DNA of 64,000 nucleotides from Burkholderia seminalis DSM 23518 (GCF_902832885.1 NZ_CADFDK010000001.1:124001-188000); one strand, 5' to 3'. Positions 28,197-37,559 are shown, counted from the first letter of the stretch. Translations and numbers: made by a program. The notes: generated by a model not told the origin, from the sequence alone.

Positions 28197-29726
28197 ATGC
28201 ATGATTTCCCCTTCCTGAGCCTGGCCATCTGGGCTCCGATCCTGTTAGGCGCGTGCCTGCTGCGCGTCGGTTCCGACCATCACCCGCGCCGGACGCGGCT
28301 GATCGCGCTCGCGGGCGCGATCGTGGGGCTGGCGGCCGTCGTCCCGCTGGTTGCCGGCTTCGACGCACATTCGGCGGCGATGCAGTTTGTCGAAAGCCGC
28401 GACTGGCTGGCGGCGTTCAATTCCGGATGGCGTGTCGGCATCGACGGCGCGTCGCTGTGGCTCGTCGTGCTGACCGCCTTCACGACGCTCGTGGTGGTGA
28501 TCGCGTCGTGGGAGTCGGTCACGGTGCGCGTCGCGCAGTACTACGCGTCGTTCCTGATCCTGTCGGGGCTGATGGTCGGCGTGTTCGTCGCGCAGGACGG
28601 GCTGCTGTTCTTCATCTTCTTCGAGGCGACGCTGATCCCGCTGTACCTGCTGATCGGCACGTGGGGGCGCGAGCGACGCGTCTATGCGGCCGTGAAGTTC
28701 TTCTTCATCTCGTTCGCCGGCTCGCTGCTGCTGCTGATGGCGATGCTGTACCTGTATGCGCAGTCGCATACGTTCGACATGGCGACGTGGCGCACGCTGC
28801 AACTCGGCTTCGCGCCGCAGTTGCTGGTATTCCTCGGCTTCTTCGCGGCGTTCGCGGTGAAGGTGCCGATGTGGCCGGTCCATACGTGGCTGAGCGACGT
28901 CTATACCGACGGCCCGACCGGTGCCGCGCTGATGCTCGCGATGCTCAAGCTCGGCGGCTACGGGTTCCTGCGCTTCGCGCTGCCGGTCACGCCCGATGCG
29001 AGCCACTTCTTCGCACCGGCCGTGATCGCGCTATCGCTGTTCGCGATCGTCTATGCGAGCCTGATCGCGCTCGCGCAGACCGATCTCGGCAAGCTGCTCG
29101 CGTATTCGACCGTTGCACACATGGGCATCGTCACGCTCGGGCTGTTCCTGTTCAACCGGATCGGCGTCGAAGGCGCGATCGTGCAGCTCGTGTCGTACGG
29201 CTTCGTCGCCGGCGCGATGCTGCTGTGCGTGAACGTGCTCGTCGACCGCACGAAGCAGCGCGAGATCGCCGCGTACGGCGGCGTGGCGGGCGTGATGCCG
29301 CGTTTCGCGACCTTCACGCTGCTGTTCGCGATGGCCAACGTCGGCCTGCCGGGCACGTCGGGTTTCGTCGGCGAGTTCATGGTCATCATGGGGGCGATCC
29401 GCTTCAACTTCTGGATCGGCGCGATCGCGGCGCTCACGCTGATCCTCAGCGCGTCGTACACGCTGTGGATGCTCAAGCGCGTGGTGTTCGGCAAGGTCGC
29501 GAGCCAGCGGATCGCGAAGCTCGCCGACCTGAACCGTCGCGAGATCGTGATGTTCGCGTCGCTCGCGCTGATCGTGCTGGCGATCGGCATCGATCCGAAG
29601 CCGTTCACCGACGCGATCGATCCGACCGTCGGCAAGCTGATCCAGGAAGCGAGCCACTCGAAGGTGCCGGCAGGGGACGGCCCCGTGCCGGCGCTGCCGT
29701 CGTACATGGCGTCGACGCACGACTGA
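28197..29726 (+). CDS. NuoM-like proton-pumping antiporter subunit (unlinked to nuo operon)
   Basis: A 509-residue polytopic membrane protein of the complex I ND4/NuoM family. It contains the key transmembrane glutamate region FFIFFEATLIPLYLLIGTWG, the pumping-lysine segment FAVKVPMWPVHTWLSDVYTDGPT, then KLLAYSTVAHMGIVTLG and MANVGLPGTSGFVGEFMVI. About 14 hydrophobic segments can be counted. No other nuo gene is nearby. It is followed, 270 bp away, by cyoABCD on the same strand. It may be a duplicated NuoM or part of an alternative energy-coupling unit; the chemistry is inferred from homology only. Confidence 0.85.
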   Translation: MHDFPFLSLAIWAPILLGACLLRVGSDHHPRRTRLIALAGAIVGLAAVVPLVAGFDAHSAAMQFVESRDWLAAFNSGWRVGIDGASLWLVVLTAFTTLVVVIASWESVTVRVAQYYASFLILSGLMVGVFVAQDGLLFFIFFEATLIPLYLLIGTWGRERRVYAAVKFFFISFAGSLLLLMAMLYLYAQSHTFDMATWRTLQLGFAPQLLVFLGFFAAFAVKVPMWPVHTWLSDVYTDGPTGAALMLAMLKLGGYGFLRFALPVTPDASHFFAPAVIALSLFAIVYASLIALAQTDLGKLLAYSTVAHMGIVTLGLFLFNRIGVEGAIVQLVSYGFVAGAMLLCVNVLVDRTKQREIAAYGGVAGVMPRFATFTLLFAMANVGLPGTSGFVGEFMVIMGAIRFNFWIGAIAALTLILSASYTLWMLKRVVFGKVASQRIAKLADLNRREIVMFASLALIVLAIGIDPKPFTDAIDPTVGKLIQEASHSKVPAGDGPVPALPSYMASTHD

Positions 29727-29995
29727 GCGCGGCGCGCGCCCCACGCAGGCCGCATCGCTTGGCGACGCGGTCGTTGCGCGCACATCGATCGAGGTCCGGC
29801 GCAGGGGCGCCGGGCCGGCTTCCGGCTGCGTGAGATTGCCCCGCGACAATGTGACTCACGGCAGATTTTGCAATGATGATTTGCCGCATCCACCGGTTTT
29901 TCGTCACACCCGCGCGACGTATGATTCGGCCACTTTCGTGGATCGAATGCGCATCGGGCATACGCAAACGGATTCAATGACCCTCGGGCTGTGTG

Positions 29996-30883
29996 ATGAA
30001 AAGAAAAGCTTCAAGAGGCTGGGCGGCGCTGATGTCGATCGGCGCGGCGTTGAGCCTGTCAGGCTGTAATTTAGATGTACTAAATCCGAAAGGTAGCGTG
30101 GGCGCCGCCGAAAAGGCACTGATCGCGACGTCCACCTGGGCGATGCTGGTCGTCGTCGTGCCGGTGATCCTGCTCACGCTGTGGTTCGCGTGGCGATATC
30201 GCGCATCGAACCGGAACGCGACCTATGCGCCGAACTGGTCGCATTCGACCGCGATCGAGGTCGTGATCTGGACGGTGCCGACGCTGATCATCCTGTTCCT
30301 TGGGGTGCTCACGTGGAAGACCACGCACGAGCTCGACCCGTACAAGCCGCTCGAGTCGTCGGTGAAGCCGATCGACGTCGAGGTCGTCGCGCTCGACTGG
30401 AAGTGGCTGTTCATCTATCCGGAGCTCGGCATCGCGTCGGTGAACCAGCTCGCGATTCCGGTGGGCACGCCGGTGAATTTCCGCATCACGTCGGATTCGG
30501 TGATGAACTCGTTCTTCATTCCGCAGCTCGGCGGCCAGGTCTACGCGATGGCCGGGATGCAGACGCGCCTGCACCTGATCGCCGACGAACCCGGCAACTA
30601 CGCGGGCACGTCCGCCAACTTCAGCGGCCGCGGTTTCTCCGACATGAAGTTCCGCACGCTCGCGGAGCCGCGCGAACAGTTCGATGCCTGGGTGCAGAAG
30701 GTCAAGGCGTCGCCGGACCGGCTCGACGCGACCGTGTACGGCACCGTCGCGCAGCCGAGCGAGAAGGCGCCGGTGCGCTACTTCTCGTCGGTCGATCCGC
30801 GGCTCTTCCACAACATCATCGCGAAATACAACGATGGCCACGTCCTCGACCTGAAGGACGCCGCCTGCGGCACGAAGGGGTAA
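29996..30883 (+). CDS. cyoA: Cytochrome bo3 ubiquinol oxidase subunit II
   Basis: Subunit II of the quinol oxidase; inner-membrane lipoprotein with a periplasmic cupredoxin domain. LSLSGCNLDVL is the lipobox. Two TM helices follow (STWAMLVVVVPVILLTLWFAW and AIEVVIWTVPTLIILFLGVL). NSFFIPQLGGQVYAMAGMQTRLHLIADEPG is the quinol-oxidase signature and lacks the CuA ligands of cytochrome c oxidases. Start taken as ATG 29996; a GTG three bases upstream is possible. The 295-residue length fits. First gene of cyoABCD. Confidence 0.95.
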   Translation: MKRKASRGWAALMSIGAALSLSGCNLDVLNPKGSVGAAEKALIATSTWAMLVVVVPVILLTLWFAWRYRASNRNATYAPNWSHSTAIEVVIWTVPTLIILFLGVLTWKTTHELDPYKPLESSVKPIDVEVVALDWKWLFIYPELGIASVNQLAIPVGTPVNFRITSDSVMNSFFIPQLGGQVYAMAGMQTRLHLIADEPGNYAGTSANFSGRGFSDMKFRTLAEPREQFDAWVQKVKASPDRLDATVYGTVAQPSEKAPVRYFSSVDPRLFHNIIAKYNDGHVLDLKDAACGTKG

Positions 30884-30886
30884 CGC

Positions 30887-32893
30887 ATGTTCGGCAAACT
30901 CACACTTTCGGCGATCCCGTTCGATCAGCCCATCATCATGGGGGCAGGCGCCTTCATGGGGCTGGTCGTGCTGGGCATTCTCGCCGCGCTGACGATCACC
31001 GGCCGGTGGAAATGGCTGTGGACGGAATGGCTGACCACGGTCGACCACAAGAGACTCGGCGTGATGTACATCATCGTCGCGCTGATCATGCTGCTGCGCG
31101 GCTTCGCCGACGCGATCATGATGCGCATGCAGCTCGCGCTCGCGTACAACGGGCCCGGCTACCTGCCGCCGCACCACTATGACCAGGTCTTCACGGCGCA
31201 CGGCGTGATCATGATCTTCTTCATGGCGATGGTGTTCATGGTCGGCCTGATGAACCTGATCGTGCCGCTGCAGATCGGCGCGCGCGACGTCGCGTTCCCG
31301 TTCATCAACTCGCTCTCGTTCTGGATGACGGCCGTCAGCGCGATCCTGATCAACGTGTCGCTCGTGATCGGCGAATTCGCGCAGACGGGCTGGCTCGCGT
31401 ACCCGCCGCTGTCGGAGCTGCAGTTCAGTCCGGGGGTAGGGGTCGACTACTACCTGTGGGCGCTGCAGATCTCGGGCGTCGGCACGCTGCTGACCGGCGT
31501 GAACTTCTTCGTGACGATCATCAAGATGCGCGCGCCCGGCATGACGCTGATGAAGATGCCGGTGTTCACGTGGACCGCGCTCTGCACGAACGTGCTGATC
31601 ATGGCGTCGTTCCCGATCCTGACCGCGACGCTCGCGCTGCTCGGCCTCGACCGTTACCTCGGCATGCACTTCTTCACGAACGACGCCGGCGGCAACGCGA
31701 TGCTGTACCTGAACCTGATCTGGGCGTGGGGCCATCCGGAGGTGTACATCCTGATCCTGCCGGCGTTCGGGATCTTCTCGGAAGTGATCGCGACGTTCGC
31801 GAAGAAGCCGCTGTTCGGCTACAAGACGATGGTGTACGCGACCTGCGCGATCATGGTGCTGTCGTTCCTCGTGTGGCTGCATCACTTCTTCACGATGGGC
31901 TCCGGGGCGAACGTGAACGCGTTCTTCGGGATCATGACGATGATCATCGCGATCCCGACCGGCGTGAAGGTGTTCAACTGGCTGTTCACGATGTATCGCG
32001 GCCGGATCGAATTCACGACGCCCGTGCTGTGGACGATCGGCTTCATGGTCACGTTCACGCTCGGCGGCATGACCGGCGTGATGATGGCGATTCCCGGCGC
32101 GGACTTCGTGCTGCACAACAGCCTGTTCCTGATTGCGCACTTTCACAACGTGATCATCGGCGGCGTGCTGTTCGGCTATCTCGCGGGCTTCAACTACTGG
32201 TTCCCGAAGGCGTTCGGCTTCAAGCTGAACGAGAAGCTCGGCAAGGCCGCGTTCTGGTTCTGGCAGATCGGCTTCTACGTCGCGTTCGTGCCGCTCTACG
32301 TGCTCGGCTTCATGGGCATGACGCGCCGCCTGAACCACTACGACAACCCGGCCTGGCATCCGTGGCTGCTGGTCGCCGCGTTCGGCGCCGTGCTGATCGC
32401 GATCGGCATCGCGTGCCAGCTGCTGCAACTGGTGGTCAGCATCCGCAATCGCCACCTGCCCGAGTATCGCGACACGACGGGCGATCCGTGGGGCGGCCGC
32501 ACGCTGGAGTGGGCGACGTCGTCGCCGCCGGCCGACTACAACTTCGCGGTGATCCCGCAGGTGCGCACGCTCGACGCGTACGCGGACATGAAGGCACGCG
32601 GCGAAGGGCGGCCGAACCCGGCGACGTTCCGCGACATCCACATGCCGTCGAATACCTGCGCGGGTCTCGTGATCGCGATCTTCAGCCTGGTGCTCGGCTT
32701 CGCGCTGGTGTGGCACATCTGGTGGATGGCGATCGGCGGGCTCGTCGGGATCATCGCGACGCTCGTGATCTACAGCTCGCGCGATAACGACGGTTATTAC
32801 ATCCCCGCGTCGACGGTGCGGAAGATCGAGGACAAGCAGCCGACGACGCGCACGGCCGCGCGCGTCGACGACGTGGAACTGGAGGCCAACTGA
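30887..32893 (+). CDS. cyoB: Cytochrome bo3 ubiquinol oxidase subunit I
   Basis: The catalytic subunit carrying haem b and the haem o3-CuB centre, reducing O2 with quinol electrons and pumping protons. The 668-residue product matches E. coli CyoB length. Diagnostic segments are [18 protein letters not shown] (low-spin haem His), [17 protein letters not shown] (CuB His plus cross-linked Tyr), [10 protein letters not shown] (two CuB His) and [14 protein letters not shown] (haem His pair). Its last base overlaps the cyoC start (ATG at 32893). Confidence 0.97.
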   Translation: MFGKLTLSAIPFDQPIIMGAGAFMGLVVLGILAALTITGRWKWLWTEWLTTVDHKRLGVMYIIVALIMLLRGFADAIMMRMQLALAYNGPGYLPPHHYDQVFTAHGVIMIFFMAMVFMVGLMNLIVPLQIGARDVAFPFINSLSFWMTAVSAILINVSLVIGEFAQTGWLAYPPLSELQFSPGVGVDYYLWALQISGVGTLLTGVNFFVTIIKMRAPGMTLMKMPVFTWTALCTNVLIMASFPILTATLALLGLDRYLGMHFFTNDAGGNAMLYLNLIWAWGHPEVYILILPAFGIFSEVIATFAKKPLFGYKTMVYATCAIMVLSFLVWLHHFFTMGSGANVNAFFGIMTMIIAIPTGVKVFNWLFTMYRGRIEFTTPVLWTIGFMVTFTLGGMTGVMMAIPGADFVLHNSLFLIAHFHNVIIGGVLFGYLAGFNYWFPKAFGFKLNEKLGKAAFWFWQIGFYVAFVPLYVLGFMGMTRRLNHYDNPAWHPWLLVAAFGAVLIAIGIACQLLQLVVSIRNRHLPEYRDTTGDPWGGRTLEWATSSPPADYNFAVIPQVRTLDAYADMKARGEGRPNPATFRDIHMPSNTCAGLVIAIFSLVLGFALVWHIWWMAIGGLVGIIATLVIYSSRDNDGYYIPASTVRKIEDKQPTTRTAARVDDVELEAN

Positions 32894-33501
32894 TGTTGCA
32901 GAAAACCTTGAGCGCGACCCTGCTCGAGCACGACGACCATCCGCCGTCGCATTCGGTGTTCGGTTTCTGGCTGTACCTGATGACCGACTGCGTGATCTTC
33001 GCGGCGCTGTTCGCGACGTTCGCGGTGCTGGGCCACCAGTACGCGGGCGGCCAGACCGCGAAGGAGCTGTTCGACATTCCGGGCGTCGCGGTGGAAACCG
33101 CCGCGCTGCTGCTGTCGAGCATCACGTACGGTTTCGCGATGCTCGCGGCGTACAAGCAGCGGCGCGGCGCGCTGCTCGCATGGCTCGCGGTGACGTTCGT
33201 GCTCGGCGCGGCGTTTCTCGCGATGGAACTGCGCGAGTTCTCGCACCTGATCGCGGAAGGCGCGGGCCCGCAGCGCAGCGCGTTCCTGTCGGCGTTCTTC
33301 ACGCTGGTCGGCACGCACGGGCTGCATGTGACGGCCGGCCTGCTGTGGATGATCGTGCTCGCCGGGCAGATCGTGTTCCGCGGCGGCGACCTGACCGATC
33401 GCGACCTGCGGCGCCTCACGTGCCTGAGCCTGTTCTGGCACTTCCTCGACATCGTGTGGATCTGCGTGTTTTCCTTTGTCTATCTCGCGAGCGTGATCTA
33501 A
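32893..33501 (+). CDS. cyoC: Cytochrome bo3 ubiquinol oxidase subunit III
   Basis: A 202-residue membrane subunit of the COX3 family. The segments SVFGFWLYLMTDCVIFAALFATF, FLSAFFTLVGTHGLHVTAGL and LFWHFLDIVWICVFSFVYL are characteristic. It starts one base inside cyoB and ends adjacent to cyoD, so the operon is translationally coupled. Confidence 0.96.
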   Translation: MLQKTLSATLLEHDDHPPSHSVFGFWLYLMTDCVIFAALFATFAVLGHQYAGGQTAKELFDIPGVAVETAALLLSSITYGFAMLAAYKQRRGALLAWLAVTFVLGAAFLAMELREFSHLIAEGAGPQRSAFLSAFFTLVGTHGLHVTAGLLWMIVLAGQIVFRGGDLTDRDLRRLTCLSLFWHFLDIVWICVFSFVYLASVI

Positions 33502-33834
33502 ATGGCCCATTCGCATTCGTCTCAACTCGAAGAAGGGCACGGCAGCGTCGGCGGCTACGTCGCCGGCTTCATTCTGTCGGTGCTGCTCACGGCCGCGTCG
33601 TTCGGCCTCGTGATGGGCGGCGTGCTGTCGCCGCATGCGTCGCTGATCGCGCTGGCCGTGCTCGCCTTCGTGCAGATCGTCGTGCACCTCGTGTACTTCC
33701 TGCACATGAACGGCTCGTCGGGCCAGCGCTGGAACGTGATGGCGTTCAGCTACACGGTGCTGACCGCGGCGATCCTGATCGTCGGCACGTTGTGGGTGAT
33801 GCACAACGTCAGCATGAACATGATGTCGCGTTGA
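33502..33834 (+). CDS. cyoD: Cytochrome bo3 ubiquinol oxidase subunit IV
   Basis: A 110-residue small membrane subunit with three TM helices (YVAGFILSVLLTAASFGLVMG, LIALAVLAFVQIVVHLVYFLHM, YTVLTAAILIVGTLWVMHNV). HLVYFLHMN is the family signature. It starts directly after the cyoC stop. cyoE, encoding haem O synthase, is not adjacent, so it must be elsewhere. Confidence 0.95.
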   Translation: MAHSHSSQLEEGHGSVGGYVAGFILSVLLTAASFGLVMGGVLSPHASLIALAVLAFVQIVVHLVYFLHMNGSSGQRWNVMAFSYTVLTAAILIVGTLWVMHNVSMNMMSR

Positions 33835-33878
33835 GCGGCGTCGCGGCGCGGCGGTCGATATCCATGCGCGCTCATGAC

Positions 33879-33912
33879 GAAAAGGCGGCACTCGCGTGCC
33901 GCCTTTTTCATT
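33879..33912. terminator. Bidirectional terminator after cyoD
   Basis: AAAAGGCGGCAC-TCGC-GTGCCGCCTTTTT, an 11-bp stem flanked by A and T runs, lying between cyoD (plus) and the DUF4148 gene (minus). Confidence 0.9.
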
Positions 33913-33947
33913 TCTCCCCCGGCCGCGTTGCGCCGGGCCGTGCGCGG

Positions 33948-34247
33948 TCAGTGCCGCACGCCGGCGTCGGCCGTCAGCGCATGGGTGCAGTCCGCGCGGT
34001 ATTCGGCGGCGAGGCGCTGCTTCGCATCGTCGAGATCGTCGGGGTAGTAGGGGCTCGCGTGAGCCGGGTTGTAGCCGACCTGTTCGAGCTCGGTCAGTTC
34101 GCGCACGAGGTCCGCATGCGTGACGTCGTGGCCCGTGTGAACGAACGGGTACGCACGACATTCCTGCGGGGTGAGGCGGGGGCCCGCGAACGCGGCGGTG
34201 CTGGCGCATGCGAGCAGCATGCAGGCGACGGTGGTCGACAGTTTCAT
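33948..34247 (-). CDS. Small exported DUF4148-like protein
   Basis: A 99-residue protein. MKLSTTVACMLLACASTAAFAG is a Sec signal peptide with AFA-G cleavage. The mature part has the DUF4148 pattern LTPQECRAYPF..., LVRELTELEQVGYNPAHASPYYPDDL, a short helix with a conserved Tyr/Pro stretch, and ends DCTHALTADAGVRH. Function unknown. It is divergent from the response-regulator gene and shares its 218-bp promoter region, with a TGAA-N6-TTCA palindrome between the two. A second member of the family lies on the other side of the two-component genes. Confidence 0.75.
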   Translation of the reverse strand: MKLSTTVACMLLACASTAAFAGPRLTPQECRAYPFVHTGHDVTHADLVRELTELEQVGYNPAHASPYYPDDLDDAKQRLAAEYRADCTHALTADAGVRH

Positions 34248-34328
34248 CCGGTGGCTCCTGGTTGCGCGGCTCGATGCCGCATGACGTCAGCGTAGGCGGC
34301 CCGCACGACGAGGCGGGCGACGCACGGA

Positions 34329-34379
34329 TGAAACATGTTTCACGCGTGCTGGTCGCGGCGCGGGATGAAGCATTTTTCA
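34329..34379. promoter_or_regulatory. Two TGAA-N6-TTCA sites between DUF4148 and response-regulator genes
   Basis: TGAAACATGTTTCA (34329-34342) is a perfect 14-bp palindrome. TGAAGCATTTTTCA (34366-34379) differs at two positions. Start-to-start spacing is 37 bp. They lie 87-137 bp before the response-regulator ATG and 82-132 bp before the divergent DUF4148 gene. Candidate binding sites for the neighbouring regulator. Confidence 0.5.
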
Positions 34380-34465
34380 TGTAACGCCGGACGGCGCGCG
34401 CGTCGCCTACGATAGTCGCGGGCGCGTCGTGTGCGCCCGTCGCGACGTTCATTGAGAGGACAATC

Positions 34466-35140
34466 ATGCGAGTACTGACGGTCGAGGACGATGCGGTGAC
34501 CGCGAACGAGATCGTCGGCGAGCTGACCGCGCGCGGGTTCGAGGTCGACTGGATCGACAACGGCCGCGAAGGGATGATGCGCGCGATGAGCGCATCGTAC
34601 GACGCGATCACGCTCGACCGGATGCTGCCGGGCGCGGACGGCCTCGCGATCCTGACCGCGATGCGCACGGTCGGCATCGATACGCCGGTGCTGATGCTGA
34701 GTGCGCTCGGCGATGTCGACGAGCGCATCCGCGGTCTGCGCGCGGGCGGCGACGATTACCTGACGAAGCCGTTCGATTCCGGCGAGCTGAGCGCGCGCAT
34801 CGAGGTGCTGCTGCGCCGTCGGCAGGCATCGGGCGTGCCGCAGCAGACGCTGCTGAAGGTCGGCGCACTCGAGCTCGACCTCATTTCGCGCTGCGCACGG
34901 CGCGGCGGCGACGAGATTCCGCTGCTGCCGACCGAATTTCGCGTGCTCGAGTTCATGATGCGCAACGCGGGCCAGACGATCACGCGCACGATGCTGTTCG
35001 AGACCGTGTGGGGTTATCACTTCGATCCCGGCACCAATCTGATCGACGTCCACATGGGCCGGCTGCGCAAGAAGATCGATCCGCCGGGCGCGGAACCGAT
35101 GATCCAGACGGTGCGCGGCTCGGGCTACATGCTCGCGTGA
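34466..35140 (+). CDS. OmpR/PhoB-family response regulator
   Basis: A 224-residue transcription regulator. The receiver has the acidic pair in TVEDD (residues 7-9), the phosphoacceptor Asp at residue 51 (AITLDRMLPG) and the conserved Lys in DYLTKPFDSGEL. The C-terminal winged helix has LLPTEFRVLEFMMRNAGQTITRTMLFETVWGYHFDP and VDVHMGRLRKKID-type signatures. It lies 11 bp before the sensor kinase gene, and two candidate operators lie upstream, suggesting autoregulation. Confidence 0.93.
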   Translation: MRVLTVEDDAVTANEIVGELTARGFEVDWIDNGREGMMRAMSASYDAITLDRMLPGADGLAILTAMRTVGIDTPVLMLSALGDVDERIRGLRAGGDDYLTKPFDSGELSARIEVLLRRRQASGVPQQTLLKVGALELDLISRCARRGGDEIPLLPTEFRVLEFMMRNAGQTITRTMLFETVWGYHFDPGTNLIDVHMGRLRKKIDPPGAEPMIQTVRGSGYMLA

Positions 35141-35151
35141 CGGAGGCGGCG

Positions 35152-36543
35152 ATGGACACGGCTCGCGCGGCGAATTTCACGCGCCGCTGGCATACGACGA
35201 CGTTTCGCTGGCTGTGCGCGTATGCGGCGATCTTCTCGGTGTCGCTGCTGCTGCTCGCGGGCGTCATCAACGCGGCGGCGACACACACGATGACGCACGA
35301 CACCGACGAGGTGCTCGCGTGGCAGCTGATCTATTTCGATTCGATCCCCGATGCGGCGCTGCCGCTCGCGATCCACCGGCGGCTCGAGCACGAGCGCATG
35401 CATACGAGTTTCTACGGGCTGTTCGACGCGGCCGGGCATCGCGTGGCTGGCGACATCGCGACGCTGCCCGCGCTGCGCGCGGATCGCGACGGCCGCACGC
35501 TGAACCGCACGCTCGCGCCGCTCGACGGCCAGCCCGCGCCGATCACGCGCGCGATGGCCGTGCGCCGCGACAACGGGATGACACTGGTCGTCGCGCGCGA
35601 CCTGTCGCATTTCATCCAGATTCGCGATGTCGCGATCCGCGGGCTCGTGATCGGCGGCGTGATGATCCTGATCGCGGGCATCGCGGGCGGCAGCATGCTC
35701 GGCATGCGGCAGATGCGCCGCGTCGCCGCGATCCGGCGCGTCACGCGGCAGATCGCCGAAGGCGATCTCGGCAAGCGGCTGCCGGTCGGCCGCTACGACG
35801 AACTCGACCTGCTCGCGCATCTCGTGAACCACATGCTCGACGAAGTCGAGCGGCTGATGGGCGAGGTGCGCCATACCTGCGACGGCATCGCGCACGACCT
35901 GCGCACGCCGCTCGCACGCGTGCATACGATGCTGGCGCGGCTGGCCGACCAGCCGTTCTGCGCGGACGATCCTGCGTCGGCGGCACTGCTGGCGTCCGCG
36001 CGCGACGAAACCGACCGGCTGCTCGAACGCTTTCGCGCGATGCTGCGCATCTCGGAGATCGGCACGCTGAGCCGGCGCGGCGGCTTTGCCGCGGTCGACG
36101 TCGCGGCGTTGCTGCGCGACGTGTGCGACCTCTACGAGCCGCTGGCCGAAGCCGTCGACGTGTCGTTCGAACTCGATGCCGCACGCGTCGACGGCATTCA
36201 CGGCGACCGCGCATTGCTGTTCGAGGCGTTCAGCAATCTCGCGGACAATGCCATCAAGTTCACGCCGCCGGGCGGGCGCGTGCACGTCGTGCTCCACACG
36301 ACGCCGAACGGCCCGCTCGTCCGGTTCGAGGACACCGGTCCGGGCATCCCGCCAGGCGAGCGCGACGCGGTGCTCGAACGCTTCTATCGCGGCGAGCGCA
36401 CGCGCCACGTGAACGGGTCGGGGCTCGGCTTGAGCGTGGTGTCGGCCGTGATGCGCGTGCACGATTTCGCACTGCGGATCGGCGATGCGCAGCCGGCCGG
36501 CACGGCGATCACGGTCGAATGCTGGCCGCGCTCGCTCGCGTGA
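35152..36543 (+). CDS. Sensor histidine kinase of the two-component system
   Basis: A 463-residue membrane kinase. TM1 is roughly residues 20-42, a periplasmic sensor of about 115 residues follows (WQLIYFDSIPDAALP...), TM2 is near 163-185 (GLVIGGVMILIAGIAGG), then HAMP (VTRQIAEGDLGKRLPVGRYDELD). The phosphorylated His is H248 in GIAHDLRTPLARVH. ATP-binding boxes are NLADNAIKFTPPGG (N), FEDTGPGIPPGE (G1) and GSGLGLSVVSAV (G2). The ATG at 35152 was chosen; a GTG at 35137 overlapping the regulator stop is possible. The signal is unknown. Confidence 0.92.
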   Translation: MDTARAANFTRRWHTTTFRWLCAYAAIFSVSLLLLAGVINAAATHTMTHDTDEVLAWQLIYFDSIPDAALPLAIHRRLEHERMHTSFYGLFDAAGHRVAGDIATLPALRADRDGRTLNRTLAPLDGQPAPITRAMAVRRDNGMTLVVARDLSHFIQIRDVAIRGLVIGGVMILIAGIAGGSMLGMRQMRRVAAIRRVTRQIAEGDLGKRLPVGRYDELDLLAHLVNHMLDEVERLMGEVRHTCDGIAHDLRTPLARVHTMLARLADQPFCADDPASAALLASARDETDRLLERFRAMLRISEIGTLSRRGGFAAVDVAALLRDVCDLYEPLAEAVDVSFELDAARVDGIHGDRALLFEAFSNLADNAIKFTPPGGRVHVVLHTTPNGPLVRFEDTGPGIPPGERDAVLERFYRGERTRHVNGSGLGLSVVSAVMRVHDFALRIGDAQPAGTAITVECWPRSLA

Positions 36544-36562
36544 CGGCGCCGGGGAGCGATCG

Positions 36563-37228
36563 ATGCGCATCCTGCTGATTGCTCCGTCGACGCCGGAGGC
36601 CGCGCGGCTCGACAAGGCGTTTCGCGAGAGCATGCACGGCGTCGAGCGGGTCGACGGATGGCGCGACGGCTGCTTCGCGGCGACGCAGGACCGCTTCGAC
36701 GCCATCGTGATCGTTGCACCCGATGCGGCGGCCGATCCGGCGATCCTCACGGGATTGCCGCACCTTGCCGTGTCGGCCGGCGGCGCGACGATCGCCGCGA
36801 TCGTCACCGGCGCCACGCCCGTGCAGCGCGCGCGGATGCTGCAGGCCGGGTGCGACGTGTGTCTTGCCCATCCGTGTTCGTTCGTCGAGCTGCACGAACG
36901 GTTGCGCGCGCTGTGGCGCCGGACCGGCGCGATCGGGACGCGCGAGCCGGTCCGGCTCGACGCGGCGACGCGAGCGCTCGAGGAGCACGGCAGGCGGCTC
37001 GCGCTCAGTGCGCGGGAATTCCGTCTCGTCGAATGCCTGCTGCGCGAATCGGGCCGGCCGGTCGGGCGCGACGCCGTGCTGCGTTACGCATGGGGCGACG
37101 CCGATATCGAACCCGAAACGGTCAATGCGCTGGTCGTGCGGTTACGGCGCAAGCTGGCCGCCCACGCATTCTCCGCGCGAATCGAGACCGTCGCGCGATT
37201 CGGGTTCAGGTTCGACGCGGGCGGATGA
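36563..37228 (+). CDS. Response-regulator-like winged-helix protein with degenerate receiver
   Basis: A 221-residue protein with OmpR/PhoB layout. The receiver keeps the beta/alpha length but lacks key residues: LLIAPST replaces the acidic pair, AIVIVAPD has Val where the phosphoacceptor Asp should be, and the usual Lys-Pro is His-Pro (LAHPCSF). The winged helix is well kept: LALSAREFRLVECLLRESGRPVGRDAVLRYAWGDADIEPETVNALVVRLRRKL. It lies 19 bp after the kinase gene and is probably cotranscribed. It may bind DNA without phosphorylation, modulating the same promoters. No other function can be assigned. Confidence 0.8.
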   Translation: MRILLIAPSTPEAARLDKAFRESMHGVERVDGWRDGCFAATQDRFDAIVIVAPDAAADPAILTGLPHLAVSAGGATIAAIVTGATPVQRARMLQAGCDVCLAHPCSFVELHERLRALWRRTGAIGTREPVRLDAATRALEEHGRRLALSAREFRLVECLLRESGRPVGRDAVLRYAWGDADIEPETVNALVVRLRRKLAAHAFSARIETVARFGFRFDAGG

Positions 37229-37301
37229 CGGCGCGGTAGCGCGTTGCGTGCGACGAGCGCAGGCGTGCCGCGCGTCGCGCGACACGTCCGTGTGCGTGCA
37301 G

Positions 37302-37559
37302 TCAGTGCGAATACAGTTCGCGGTTGAGTTGCGCGAGCTGCCCGTCGCGTTCGGCGTGGACGAGTTCGCGATAGACCTGCGCGCGCGTGAGCGGCGCGGC
37401 TGGCGAGGCCGCCCATGCCGGTCGCGACGGCAGCGGTGCGGGTGCGGCCGACGCGAACGTGTGCGGTGCGGTCGCCGCGGCGGGCGGCATCGCGCTGGCC
37501 CGGCCGGGCAACGTGACGCAGAGGGTGCAGAGGAGGGAGGTGAACATCAGGGTCTTCAT
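37302..37559 (-). CDS. Second small exported DUF4148-like protein
   Basis: An 85-residue protein. MKTLMFTSLLCTLCVTLPGRASAMP is a signal peptide. The mature part is Ala/Pro-rich and ends with LTRAQVYRELVHAERDGQLAQLNRELYSH, the DUF4148 signature (L-T-R-x-Q-V-x-x-E-L). It is last in the efflux operon orientation, 110 bp after the outer-membrane factor stop, and convergent with the degenerate-receiver gene. A TGAA-N6-TTCA site lies 99 bp upstream of its ATG. Confidence 0.75.
   Translation of the reverse strand: MKTLMFTSLLCTLCVTLPGRASAMPPAAATAPHTFASAAPAPLPSRPAWAASPAAPLTRAQVYRELVHAERDGQLAQLNRELYSH

Noticed and set aside
30080-32716. Minus-strand frame of 878 residues opposite cyoA and cyoB
   Set aside because: Codon-bias shadow; His/Arg/Asp-rich, no domain.
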